Source: Channa striata
Lineage: Eukaryota > Chordata > Actinopteri > Anabantiformes > Channidae
Direction of reading: 5' to 3'
DNA: 64,000 nt
Assembly (NCBI GenBank): GCA_033026295.1
Contig: CM065184.1
Location: 1,821,001 to 1,885,000 of the forward strand
A model generated the notes under the pieces. That model made no database searches, had not been told where the DNA came from, and was given only the letters and a program-made list of their open reading frames with translations. This document shows positions 47,501 through 59,800 of the stretch, piece by piece. The translations under genes and the position numbers were made by a program. How positions within the stretch are numbered: the first letter of the stretch is position 1; every line of letters starts with the position of its first letter.

Positions 47501-50363
47501 GCTAAATGCACGATCTTTCAGCAAAATATTCGGTTTCTTTTTCTCCCACAATACGCAATAGTGCAATACAATGTTTGACTACGACGTTATTAAAGCATTT
47601 TATGGTTGAGATTAGGCAGGTACAGGAGATGGTTAGGCCCAGAGGAAGATCGAGGGCTGGTGTAATAGAGGAAAATCTAACAGTCGTTTTACAGAAAATG
47701 TGTTTTCTCCCTTTTAGACCCATCCACAATTTTACTCTAACCCTAAAGTCTGGGGTTTCTTGCCTGAACTTAATCAGGCACACAACTCTGGAGCCGGATT
47801 CAGTAACTGAACTCGGGTCAATGATGGTCCTGTGCATCATATGGCCTTGACCTTCGCCAAGCGTAATAGTTCAATACAAAAATGTAATCCTGTTTGCAGT
47901 TTAGTTGTATAGGAATGTAATTTTTGGGAGACAGGGTTGAGATAGTGACTGCACATTGGAAACACAGCTCTGAACCTGGGATACCTGCAGAATGGTGACA
48001 TGGAGAACCAAACTATGGAAGAAAGACATCTAGCGGTGGTGTTAAAATGCACCGAGAGGAGGTGAGAGAAGAGGAGCTTGGTGCAACAAGGACCGGTCCC
48101 CAAGCAGTGCACAGCAGCATAACTGAGACATGGCTCATAGTCACCTGAACCAGCTCAAACTATAGCCTCCATCATAAAGGAACATTTTAGGCTTAGTAAA
48201 GAACACAAGCTGGGAACTGGCTTAGAAGAAAGAAGCTTGACCGCGAAAGGCCCAGCCTACTTTTCTACTTTTGCATTGATGAAGTGCAAGTGTTGATGAA
48301 ACAACATGTCTCTCAACCATTTAGCCCAACCACTGATGAGACAAAATTCATGCACAATAACAACCGCACAAAACAACATGGAAGCAGCCGGCTCTGCCAA
48401 GCATGTTGGCGTGTGAGTGCGGTGCACGGCTCCCCATAAAAATCTTTAGTCTGGCCACACACAATGCTACTTAGTATACAATATAATCCTGAAAACTTGA
48501 GGCACAATCATAACAGTATTTATAAAGTTAATTTACTTGAGCAAGCCTCTAATGAGTAGATTCATTTCACAAAGTGTCATCTGAACATGTGCCTCAATGT
48601 ACGAGATAAAGCTCAAGTTGGATAAGACCCTTTTATTCAAAAGTGTTAACATAGTTAATGCCACACATCTGATTCCAATGCATTTCTGACCTAGAAAGAG
48701 TGCATAATCCTTAACATTCCTTCATTTTATGTATCATAACCGCTTGTTTTGCTATATTCCCAAATTATCTGATTATTTACAGATAAACATTGATCTAATG
48801 CAGATCCCGAGTTTTGGAGCCCACGAAATGTGTGTGTGTAAATGTTTCAGACTTTTCCAAACTCCCTTTACAATCTGCAGAATTATAATAGTGATTGGAC
48901 ATTTGTGTTTGGATGGGGAACAAGTTGCAGTGGTGGCATTTGGCTTAATAAATTCATAACAAAAAAACAGAGTCTCCTGTAGGCAGACGGGACACAACCA
49001 AGTACATGTGCATAGATCCTGGCTGCTGTGTGGATCCGTCTGCTCCCAGCCTATCACTCCCCATGGGCACATGAAGGGCGGTATGGTAGCCGGTGGACAG
49101 GGAGCTGCTGACATGACTACCCAGTTCAAAGAGATGGAGCACAAGATTCAGTGAACAGAGCAGCCTTTATACTCACCCTGGATAAGCTGGGAAAACCTGA
49201 GCAACACGACCCCCCCCCCCGGTCACACTGTACCTGGTTACAGACCGGGAGGCAAGTGGCCTTACAGGTGCTGCTGGGACTTTGAGCAATACGCCCTGTA
49301 TTTCAATGAGAGGAAAGTGTTGATGGACAGCACGGGGGGTGATGCAGTGTGCTGTGGCGGAGTGTGTGAACCTATCACAAACCAGTCTGTTCCATCAGTC
49401 AGGGCTGATGCTGTCGTATAATCAGGCCGCATCTCAGGCCAGTCTGTATTCCATGCCGAGCACTGCTCTTATTGTTGAGCAACGGCTGTTCCGTATAATG
49501 CAACACACCCCTCAATTCCTAATCACCTTGTTCTTGCTCTGAGCTCCCGTCGCTCTTCATCAGGGTTTTCTGTTGATCTCCCTTTGACCTTACCCCTCCG
49601 CTCTCCTCTCCTTTCCCTCTGGCACCCGCACTTGCATGGCACTGTTTCATTTTCCACTGGCCCCATGCAGCAGCTCACTAAAATGCTCCCACTGGAACTG
49701 TTCCATTCGCTTTCTATGTAGCACCATTCTTCTCTGCCCTTTATACGGGCTGCCTATTACACAGTGTTTATAACCTGCAGTCCGTGCACTCACACCTGGC
49801 TGTAGACTTTGTTGTACTTACTGCCCAGCCACTCTACCTCAAAAGCAGAACTACCCCCACTCCCCCAGCCACACAAAATTACCACTCAGGATTTAAATTT
49901 TTCCCAGGTTTTTGAACTTTAACATACTTTTCTGACACCTTCCTTAGGGCTGACTATGATAACACTTGATTCTGGAGCAGGCTTAAGTGTACATTGGCAG
50001 ATGTGGGCAGGTGTCACTCAGCACGCCTGTGCTGTTTTATTAATAGTATTATGTTTCGCCACAGACGACTATGAATGTGGCTATTCAGCAGACAGTGCGA
50101 GGAAGGGCTGGAGAGTGAAGTGAAGGAAGCCTTATATGTGTGTATTTCGTAAGGACTGGTCAAGTTAGCCTGGTGTGCTGTGCCAGTGTCTGATTCAGGG
50201 GGTGTCAGTTGTTTATGTGTGTAAAGAGAGGGAGAGGGAGGCTGACATCATTCCTTCCAGTGCTGAGGGGGGTGTTGTTGCCAATCTCAGGTTAGAGGAG
50301 CTGGAACTAGCAGTGGCAGAAACATGTCTGTTGGACATTACAGAGGATCTGTCATTTCCTACT

Positions 50364-50365
<2 letters not shown>
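44589..50365. other. Long stretch without recognised genes
   Basis: No family could be named. A G/C-richer part at 48960-49440 (listed separately) stands out. Two overlapping open frames at 47502-47850, one on each strand and each just over 110 codons, have no family features. A C run at 49210-49221 and CA tracts near 46011-46026 are present. Confidence 0.35.
48960..49440 (+). other. G/C-rich segment with coding-like frames (possible relic exons)
   Basis: After an acceptor-like CTCCTGTAG (ending 48981), one frame runs through HGHMKGGMVAGGQGAADM to a TGA at 49153-49155. After the C run, a second frame reads GKWPYRCCWDFEQYALYFNE and stops at a TAA near 49421. Frames change between the parts. 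I recognise no family. It may be decayed coding sequence, a lncRNA exon or chance. Confidence 0.2.

Positions 50366-50456
<91 letters not shown>
50366..50456. repeat. (CA)n microsatellite, 91 bp
   Basis: Uninterrupted CA dinucleotide repeat of about 45 units. It is followed by a shorter CA tract at about 50558-50578 and a GT tract at about 50744-50770 in opposite orientation. Confidence 0.97.
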
Positions 50457-50458
<2 letters not shown>

Positions 50459-53116
50459 GAGATACAAATGCACACAAGGTGAGACACAGTTACACTGACT
50501 GGCATTCACATCTCACACATACGTAAGCCTGAAGTGCACTTCACACAAACACACGTACACACACACACACACACACACTAGCAGATAATTTCCAGTTTAA
50601 TTACAGGGTGCAGGACTGACAGCTCTGCATTATCACCCTGGGTGAAACCGCCAATTATGGCTCAACATCAGCTGTAAATCTGCCCATCTTAATAAACTAA
50701 AAGTGGGCTGGAGGAGGAGGGTGGTGGTGTTGCACCTCCGTGTAAGTGTGTGTGTGTGTGTGTGTGTGTGTATGCATGAATTTAAGTAGGCACTTGCTTG
50801 CACATGTTGCCCAGACTTGGAGCTTAAACACATTAGGCTGCATGCAAAGAACATGCTTTCAGGGGAAATTTATGAAGCCTGACAGCACAGTACAGGGGAA
50901 GCAGTCATTTTCAGTGGATGGAGTTTAAAGGTGCAATCTGGAATTTATTTGACCATCCACACTCACATGCATTCAAAGTTTGACTTGACTTTGGGAAATA
51001 GCTGATGGGAAATAGTAAAAAAAAAAAAACTTTGTTAACCCGTAGTAACTCGATACAAATGTCAGACATATGAACAGACCTTTGATGCGCATTATTACTT
51101 TTATTTTGGTCCTGTATGAAAAAAAACAAACATTTGAAAGTGGTAAGGAAGCGTAATTCTTAAAGAAAACTTGGTAACTAAAGTAATGTGACTGTTATTC
51201 AGTCAGAAAACCGTAGCCAATTTTTGATGGAACATATGTAAGATATTAAATTCACAAAATCTGCAAGGGAATTACAATTACAATGAGCTTTAGAAAATAA
51301 ATGATCTGAAATAACACAGAGAACTGATTGTTACTGAGTTTAAAACCTTTACAGTTTCATATACAAGATTTGTTGGATGGATTTAAATTGCAGACAAACT
51401 CACACTTTGACTTTCAGCTTGAGTCTTTGTCTTCTTTGTTGCATATTACTTCTTTTCTTCAGTCAAATTAAATTTTTCACAAGCAATTTATACGTAAATA
51501 AATAGTATATAATGTAAACACAGTGACAGGACTCAGGAGTTTTTTATTGGTGCCTCAATATATTTCTTTTTATTGTATATCTTCACATAAAAGGTCTCAC
51601 TGTGTTTACTAAAGCCCCCAGAGTCTCACAGTATTGATTTGTTTTTACTTTGTTCCTTCCTTTCCTCCTCCCTCCTTTCCAGCATAAATAAACCATCTGT
51701 TTTCATCTATTTGCTTCTAATTCATTTGATTTCACTTCAGCTGGTACTTCTGGAATATTATTGCTTCAGTTATCCTTGGCTACATGAATTGTATCTGATA
51801 GAAGTGTTACTACTCATAAGACTGTATCAGGAAGAGCTGTAGTGTTTGATTCGAGTTGTCTTTTTTTGAGTTTCTGTGCGATGACTCAGTTTCTTTCATT
51901 TGTTCATCTTCTGTTCATTTTGCCTGAAAACTTTAAAAACACACATGCACACACACCTTTCTGTTCTTTACAATAAGAGTCCTATTACCAAATTATTGCC
52001 TCATAGGAAGAGTTCAAAATTTGTCAGAATTTCAAAGTTAAAGTACCAATTAGCAAGAGGAAGGTGAACAATATGCATCTGGCGCCTTGTATCAGCTCCT
52101 CCATGTAATTTCCTATGAAATTAACTTTTCTATATGTAATTTCGCAACATTATGACCCACTGTGCAGAGAGAGCAACAGCTGAGCAAAGCATGATGACTG
52201 ACTTTGAGCTGCATGCTTGTGTTATCTTAGGTTGCTTAGCTTTACTTGCCTGCAGCTTATTTGCAACAGTTGTGACAGCAGTTAATGTTCCATTTTTTTC
52301 TTTCTTTCTCCAACCATCTTTTAGCGCGCAAACCTGACAAATAAAGTATCATTTGTGCCAAAACCAAACAACATTGTGGCACATAATATTGTATGACAAT
52401 TACCTACTGGGCCTGCGAGCATGTGGAGCAGGTAGTTACTGGACCAAAGCTATAGGCCAGTAACTACAAACATCTGCAACTGAATAGTGTGGTGATCCAA
52501 AGTGGATACTTTGGTTGCATTGCATTGGAAAACCTGCATGATTTTATGTGTAGTCACACTACCCCAATACTGCTGGGAAACACAGTTAAACTAGTGGCAT
52601 TGCTACACAAGGGTTTATTTTAAAAATTACTAACCACCACTAAACAGGTGTCTTTATATCAACCATAAATCATCTGTCATGTTGTTTGATTAAACCTCTG
52701 CTACCAAAAGTTATTTGTGGTACCTTTGTGGCAGAACTCACAGGAAATACAGTGTTTTGCTGATGAACCTGCAGAGTTCGTTCAAACATGTTTCTTTCAT
52801 TTCTGACAGTGTAACTGTAGGTGTTGGCCATATCACATGGAAACAAATCATTTCCTCTTCCTTTCAATTTAAACTTGGAATGAAAACATAGACTTCATCC
52901 CCTTCCTTCTTTCTGTCTGTCTTTCTGTCTGCCTGTCTGTCCAACCCCTGTGTGTGTATTTTCTTAGTCCGCAGGCTGGAGATTAGGTCTGGTATTAATG
53001 GGATGCCCCTCTGCTGCATGCCCCCCCTCTCCTCCGACACATTCCACTATCCCAAACATATACACTCACATACACGACCTTATGTGACCCATCTCCACCC
53101 TGCCCTTCTTGAACAT

Positions 53117-53150
<34 letters not shown>

Positions 53151-56100
53151 ACACACACACACACACACACACAAACATTCTCCTTTGGCAATGCAACACT
53201 CCCATCTCCCTCCCTCATCCTCCCTGGCCTTTGAACATCAGAGCAGACCTCCCCAATCCCCCTTTAGCAAGCATCCAGACCCACTAAACCAACAACTGGC
53301 CAGTCTATTGTACCGCAGCTTGATCTAGAGTATGTGTGTTGGTTTGGCCTGGTTGGTAGGTTAGGATAAGATTTGGACAGCTTTGGATCCCCTCTAATCC
53401 CAGAAAAGCAGAAGCAAAGCCTAGTCCAGGACCTCCGGTGCTTTCAGGGCTAAACGCTCCTTCACCCTCACACACAAAAAATGCACACCAAGGTTATAAA
53501 AAAAACAATTTGATATTTTAAAATTTAACTTTAATTTGATAATTTTTTGGGGATTCAATGTGAATTTATCTTTAGTTCTAGTTTCACCAGTGATTTTCAT
53601 TAGACTGAGTTAAGCTTTTTTTCTATGGACTCATTTCCAATTAGTTTTAGTTTATTTTTGTTTTAGTTGAGCATAAAGTTGAGTAAAGATCAGTGCTGTG
53701 TGAAAAATATTCTACATATCATAAAGCCTCATGAACATATAGCTACAATGTCTTTGTTTCATGTTGGCAAATGGTAACAAACATACTTTAAAAAGTCAGA
53801 CACTTACTGAAAAAGATGTTTCTTGATCTCTTTTCCTCTGTATCTTTTTCCATCAAAAGTGGGTGTTCCCCTGAATGATGACCTTAAAAAAGATATTTAC
53901 AATGTGTTGTTTTTTCCCCTTTGATTTCTATGACACCGAGTCAGTTGGCTGAATTGATAAGGTCGGAAACAGACCAACTACGTGGTCAAACATTTTGTCT
54001 CCGTTCCTTCCTTTGTTTGAAATAGTGCCACTCATGGCCGCCATGTCCTGACCTCACCTCTTTACACTTTTGCCTACATGACTTATCCATGTAGCTGATG
54101 AGTTTGAACTTGTTAATTTGTTAATTACATGCTAGTTTGTTCAGTTGCAATGGCAATTTTCATCTTCTGGTGTCTCTGTGTCACATATTTCACAGTTTTG
54201 TTAAGTAGCAAGTACAAGTAGATTGTTAGATTGGACACTAACGGGATAATATCATCAACTAGAGGAACTGTCCTAACATTGTTTGACTCCACCATTAAGT
54301 TAGTGCTTATGTGCAACTGATGAAATTCTCCTCAGTTCATATATAAGTACATCTGGACCCATTTACCAGATGTAATACTTTGTTCTTCAGGCAATCCTAT
54401 AAAGCATTCACAAGATTGGGACTGACCAAAGGTTACAGTGAACCTTTGACTACTAAAACGTCCTCATTTTATCATGAAGTCCAAGCTTTGAGCTAAATTG
54501 TCAGATATTGTGCTAACAAGAATTGAACAGGTAGATGACCGACCTCAAATTATTCAAATTACAATTATTATTATTAGACTGGGCGTCTGTTCTCTTGAAG
54601 ATCATCGTGTTATAAATAAAACATGAATTCACCAAAACTGGGTTTGACGCAAGAACACTTGTGTGAATTGACTTTACAAGTATAAGTAAATCAATGGAAA
54701 TAACTAATTCTATTGGAGCAAATTCATTTGGCCAAAAAATGCTGTTGTGAGTGGGCTTTAATCAGAATTCTTCAAATAGTTTGGTAAAACATACACAATA
54801 TTCACCTATAGACTTAAACGTGGGCGTGAACTTTGTCTTCACCTTGATGTAACCTTAACTGTACTGTATAAAACCAAGTCTATGCTGAAGACATAATACT
54901 GTCTGAGCTGTTTTACCCAAGCTTTTGAAAAGATGTGGCTAGCAGTTCTCAGAGAAACAAAGAACACTTTCAAGCACCGTGAAAGGAACTTGAAAGACAA
55001 ATCAAGAAATGCGCATACATATATTCATAATGGGCATGCAATGCAAAGTAATTTCCACTAAATGTCATTCATTCTGCATACACCATACCTTTCATTTCCC
55101 ACATTTTCAATATTGTACGTTTCCCTTTCAGGCATCCTGTTGCCATACATAATACATGAAACACATTCAAACCACTGTACATTCAAAACATGCTTTGATA
55201 TGCCCCTCTGCCCTTCTTTTCCTAACCTCCAGCTCCTGAACACTCCTCTGTGACAAAGGAAAGAGTTAACCCATGGGGTGTAAGTGTAATGCACACTACC
55301 CCAGCGAATTGACTTTAAACTGGGGAAAGAAAGTCAGAACATGGCAAACGGTTTTGATTTATGTGAGCAGAACCACATTTGATATTCATTTCCGCAGCTT
55401 TGGCCAGCTACAAAAACAGCCTGCAAATAGACCCATACTGACAATGGCTCAGTGTAGCCCTCCGGTGTGTGTGTGAGAGAGACGGAGACAGTGTGTGTCT
55501 TACAGCGTGCGTGCGTCACTCCTATTTTAGGAATGTTTTGGGGCTCTTTCAGTCAAATTTGCCGCAGCTGTTTCTGATTCGCCAAACACATATAATAAGT
55601 AATTATTGAAAACACCTTTCGGTTGCCCAGGGTTGTGTGGTACTTCATTTTGTGTAATCGAAGCTGTGGTTTCTCAGAGTGGTGCAGGATCCAAGAGTTT
55701 ATTGAAATCCAACAAAACAGCCCTGCAGTCAGAGTTTCCTGAGAGAAGAAAGGAGAAAGAGGAGCTTAAAGAAATATGCCTTATCCCACCTCTGCAGACA
55801 GAAAGAGCAGAGGAGGGTAGAGGGAAGTAGCAGCGGCAATCGCACCCAGTCAGGTGGAAAGATGTGAGGAGATTAGGTGATAAGAAATAGGAGAAGGGAG
55901 AGAGAATGATTAACTGATACTCTGACTAAGACTATATTTGGGCATGTGAACCGTAATATGTGTACTGTAAGAATTCTTACATCTTAATAATTACTCAAAG
56001 CATCCAGAGGATTAAAGTACAAGTATTAGCAAGTACATGCACACACAAGTGCTAAGAAAAGTACAGGAGGACAAGCAAGGAAAGTCTACAAGCTACAAGA

Positions 56101-56570
56101 GTTAGATGTAAATTTTATTTAAAATTCTAAGCATATGGAAAGTAATCCTCTGTCCCACAAGAGGTACCCACTGAACTCTGTTTACTGTGCCCCAAAGTAG
56201 CCGTCAGGATCTGGCCTCTTGCGAATTTACATCCTCTGCAGTGACGGAGCACTTTGTTTTGTGTGTCTTCTGTTAGGTCCCATCTTATTTAAAGCATGTT
56301 GTAGAGAAGCTAAAAATGAGGCGGTTTAGCTTTTTATTGTTCATACTGTATCAGCTCACATTGTATAAAGTTGCAGTTTTCTCAACTTTTCTCAGTAGTG
56401 TAGCTGGGCGGTTTTTAAATCTACCATGTTCAGAGATGAATGCTGAGCTGTAACAGCCAGCGTTCAATAACACTGAACAGGGAAATCCACCTTTTGGTGA
56501 ACTTTACAACTTTAAATTTCACAGTTGCAACAGGAAGTACAAGTACTTGTCATATGATTCCGTAGGCGCC
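50457..56570. other. Gene-free stretch with microsatellites
   Basis: Contains CA tracts (50558-50578), GT tracts (50744-50770), a CTTT/CTGT-rich tract at about 52900-52940 and the CA repeat at 53118-53172. No exon with both splice signals and recognisable coding content was found. Confidence 0.4.
53118..53172. repeat. (CA)n microsatellite, interrupted
   Basis: CA dinucleotide tract of about 55 bp with one GAGA interruption near 53147-53150. Confidence 0.9.
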
Positions 56571-56865
56571 TTCTGTTGCAGAATGATGGCTGAGCAGTTG
56601 GTACCAGAAGGTCCCTGGTTTAAATCTACCTGCTGGCAGCTTTTCTGTGTGGAGTTTGCATGTTCATTCTTGAATGCATGAGTTTCCTCCAGGTACTCAA
56701 AGAGATGCGTGTTAGGTTAACTCTCGCTGTGTTGGCCCTGAGAGAGACTGGGGGTCTGTCCAGGGAGGGCCCTGCCTCTTACCCAGTGACAACTGTGATA
56801 GGCTCCAGTCCCCCCAACCCTACAGGAGCATAAACAGGTCAAATAATAGATGGATGGATCCCTTC
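56571..56865 (+). mobile_element. tRNA-derived fish SINE, copy 1
   Basis: Matches the layout of a widespread teleost SINE: a degenerate tRNA-like head (TGGCTGAGCAGTTGGTACC... GGTTTAAATC), the body TGTGTGGAGTTTGCATGTTC, TTTCCTCC, GTGTTGGCCCTG, GAGACTGGGGGTCTGTCCAG, GATAGGCTCCAG, and a tail of ATGGATGGAT. The copy has diverged and has small deletions. Confidence 0.8.
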
Positions 56866-59800
56866 TAACTTCCAGACACTTGTGGCAACATCTACAGTAA
56901 AACAGAAGTAGGAGTAAGGCTTGGTGATGTATTTTATATAAAGAGAAAGTATGGCGATGAACAGGTTGTAGGAGAAGACCTTCAAGCGGGAGACAGCAAG
57001 TCTGTACAGTATTTCACCAATTTTTCCAAACCAATCCCTGATGTTTGGGGCCTAAAGTTAAGATGACTGAGGGTTAGGGTTTTTTCTTTTTATTTGGAAG
57101 GTGAAAGGTCACCTGATTAACCATAATTATGAGCTGGTAAAGGCTGTTAACAGTCATTTAGGTTCGGCACTTGGTGAAGACAAAATTATTAGTAACAAAA
57201 AGTGGGTTAGTTGTCTTTACCAGGTCTGAACCCTGGCGTGCTGTGGGAGAGTCCTACATGTTGTGAACTACAGCATCCACGACTCCAACTTGTCTCCTGA
57301 TAAAGCCGGAGGCTCAAAATTGCATGTCAGTGTGTTGCTACATGTGTCCAAGCAAAAAGACGTTTCTCCTTGTCGTTTTTCGCAGACAGTACAAACTACT
57401 TGAATAAACTGTGAAAAAACTGAGTCGAAAATTACGCAACTGAGCTGACAAGCTGCTAATTGACACTGGAGAACTTATTTCTCCCACATCTCTGGGTCTT
57501 TCTTTAAAGAATTTATAAACAGTTCTGAGATAATGCCAGACAGGTGGGTCAGAAGGAGTAAATGACACAAGCCAGAAATTGAATTACACAATGTACAGCG
57601 CTAAAAAATAAATGCCGGGGGGAGCAAACGGAACACAGGGAAAATAGAAGCATGGCGAAATAGTGCAGACCAATTTCGCAAGAACACAATTTCTGGTGTT
57701 ACGAAGCCTTTAGGGTGTTTATGTATCTCAGTTTCAAGCACACCTGAAAAAAAAAATCTGTGAACACGTAGGGATTCGGCCATGTGTCTCTTTGCTGTTG
57801 GTTTCATGAGCGGAGCTGCATTTACTTGTTTCTGCAGAAAGTCTGTGCGACTTCATATCGTGTTTGCACAAGCTTACATGTCTACAAATTGGTGTCTGTG
57901 ACTGTGTGTGGGTGTCTGAGTTCTTGTTCTTCATGTGGGTGTGTGTTCTCCATGTGTGCATGTCATTTACAAAGAAAGGGACTGAGCACAAAAAAAAAAA
58001 AGAGTAAGAGAGAGAGAAAGAGATTGGAGACGGGATGGGGGATGACAGGCTGGATCTGATTACAGGTTGGAATGGCCGGGAGGGTTTTTGCGGTGCAGTG
58101 CTTTCTCAATAGTACATTCCTGTGTGCAAGCTGGGGCAAGATCCACAGCTACAGGCTAACCTCTGCCAGAGGGACTGAGCAAAAAAAAAGGACGTCATTA
58201 GAACAAGCAACAGGTCAGAACTCACATTTAGTAGGCCCTTGCTAGATAGCAGGATAGAAGATGAGTCACTCACACATCCTGTGTCGGCCTCCATGACACT
58301 GGAACACTCTTTAATAGGCCTCCTGTTAGATGAGCACAGCAGATATTTTCAGTGGCTCGGAGGTCTAAGGTTGGAAGGGAGGCTTTATTGTTTCTGGATG
58401 CTAGGTGGATGTCAAATTCACATGCCCTCTGAAACTGTCAGCACTGAGTGGAGTGACCTTTAAAGAAGGAAGCCAGCTTTTTTAGTGGCCCAGAGGTTTA
58501 CGTGGGCCAAGATTTCTACGTGTGTGTGCCAGTATGCCAGAAGGAAATGTCTGACGACTGTACAAATCAGCACTTCTAAAAGTCAAGCTCTTAGGACTGG
58601 AAAATGTAAAGACTCACCGGCTCTTTTAGATAAAATGCTAAAGTGGTTGTTGGCATTCTTCGCCAAAACCACAAACGCACCAGTTAACAGATCTGATCTT
58701 TACCTGTCTATCACTGGGAATAAGCCAAATGCTTCCATTTAGCAGTTTCTCGGGCAAACTGTCTGTCTGACTGTTTGCACTTGTCAGTTAATGACAGACT
58801 GTTTTTCTTCCTGTCTTTCCAGATTTGTCGCTCCTCCTCTCTCCTCCTTCTCCACGCACACACACACAAGTCACTCTCAGTCAAGTTCAGGCTGAGATTT
58901 TGACACGAGTCAGTGAACAACACAGAGTTTCCCATGCTGAAAGCTGATAAGGAGGCCTTCCTCCCACTGCTACCTCCTCCCATGCAGTGCCAGGCACTGT
59001 GTGTCTGCGTGAGGTGTGTACCAAGCAGCTGGGGAAGGTAAGTGGGAGGATGAGGAGGGTGATGCAGGCCTTCATCCAGGCCTTTGTTCTCCAACGTACT
59101 CCTGCCACCATCTCTGCTGATGGAAAACACCAGCTCCACCAGCGCACAAAACAAACCTGCTCCTCCTCCCTCTTGCCTGTTAGTTTGATTTACTACATAA
59201 AGGAAATAACATTAACTTCTCCTGCCCCCCCCCACGAAAATACACACACACACACACACACACTACACCCCCATTGCTTTGTTCACAGGTTTGTTTACTA
59301 TTCTCTATATGGAAAATCCTTCAGGAATGTGGAGGAAGTGGGCGTTTCCCTCCAGGAGCTTGAGTTTGTTTAATGGGGTTGGATGGAGGAGAACAAGAGA
59401 TGGGGGAGGATAGGGGGTGACTGTTCCAATTTCAGGTGGTCAGGCAGCCGGGCAAACAAGAAGTGTGTTTGTGTGGATTTGGCCTCAGGTTACCTAAGCC
59501 GGTGGAGCCCATTTTTCATCATTCCTCAGGCTACATTAATTAAAAGGGTTCATCCAATCTTCAGTCCACACCTGCAGAGAAACAACTACCTCTGAAGTTC
59601 TTTTTAAAGCAGTGAAAATATCCATTCATCAATCAGTTAGCCACCCTCCGATGATAATAATCAAGTACCTAAATGGATCCCTCATTTCAAATATGATCTC
59701 ATTTTCATTCTAGTTCTTCCAAATTTACCCCTGAAATTCCTTAAATTGCCCCTGAACACCTACTGTACCTCGGGTAGTGTGTTAAACATTCAAAACAGTA

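Noticed and set aside
47502..47850. Overlapping open frames of just over 110 codons on both strands
   Set aside because: Mirror open frames without family features or splice signals. Most likely chance.
50175..50509. Open frames rich in His-Thr or Cys-Val repeats
   Set aside because: They are translations of the CA/GT microsatellite.
58920..59160. G/C-rich segment with open frames on both strands
   Set aside because: No frame looks like a known family and no clean exon borders are present on either strand.
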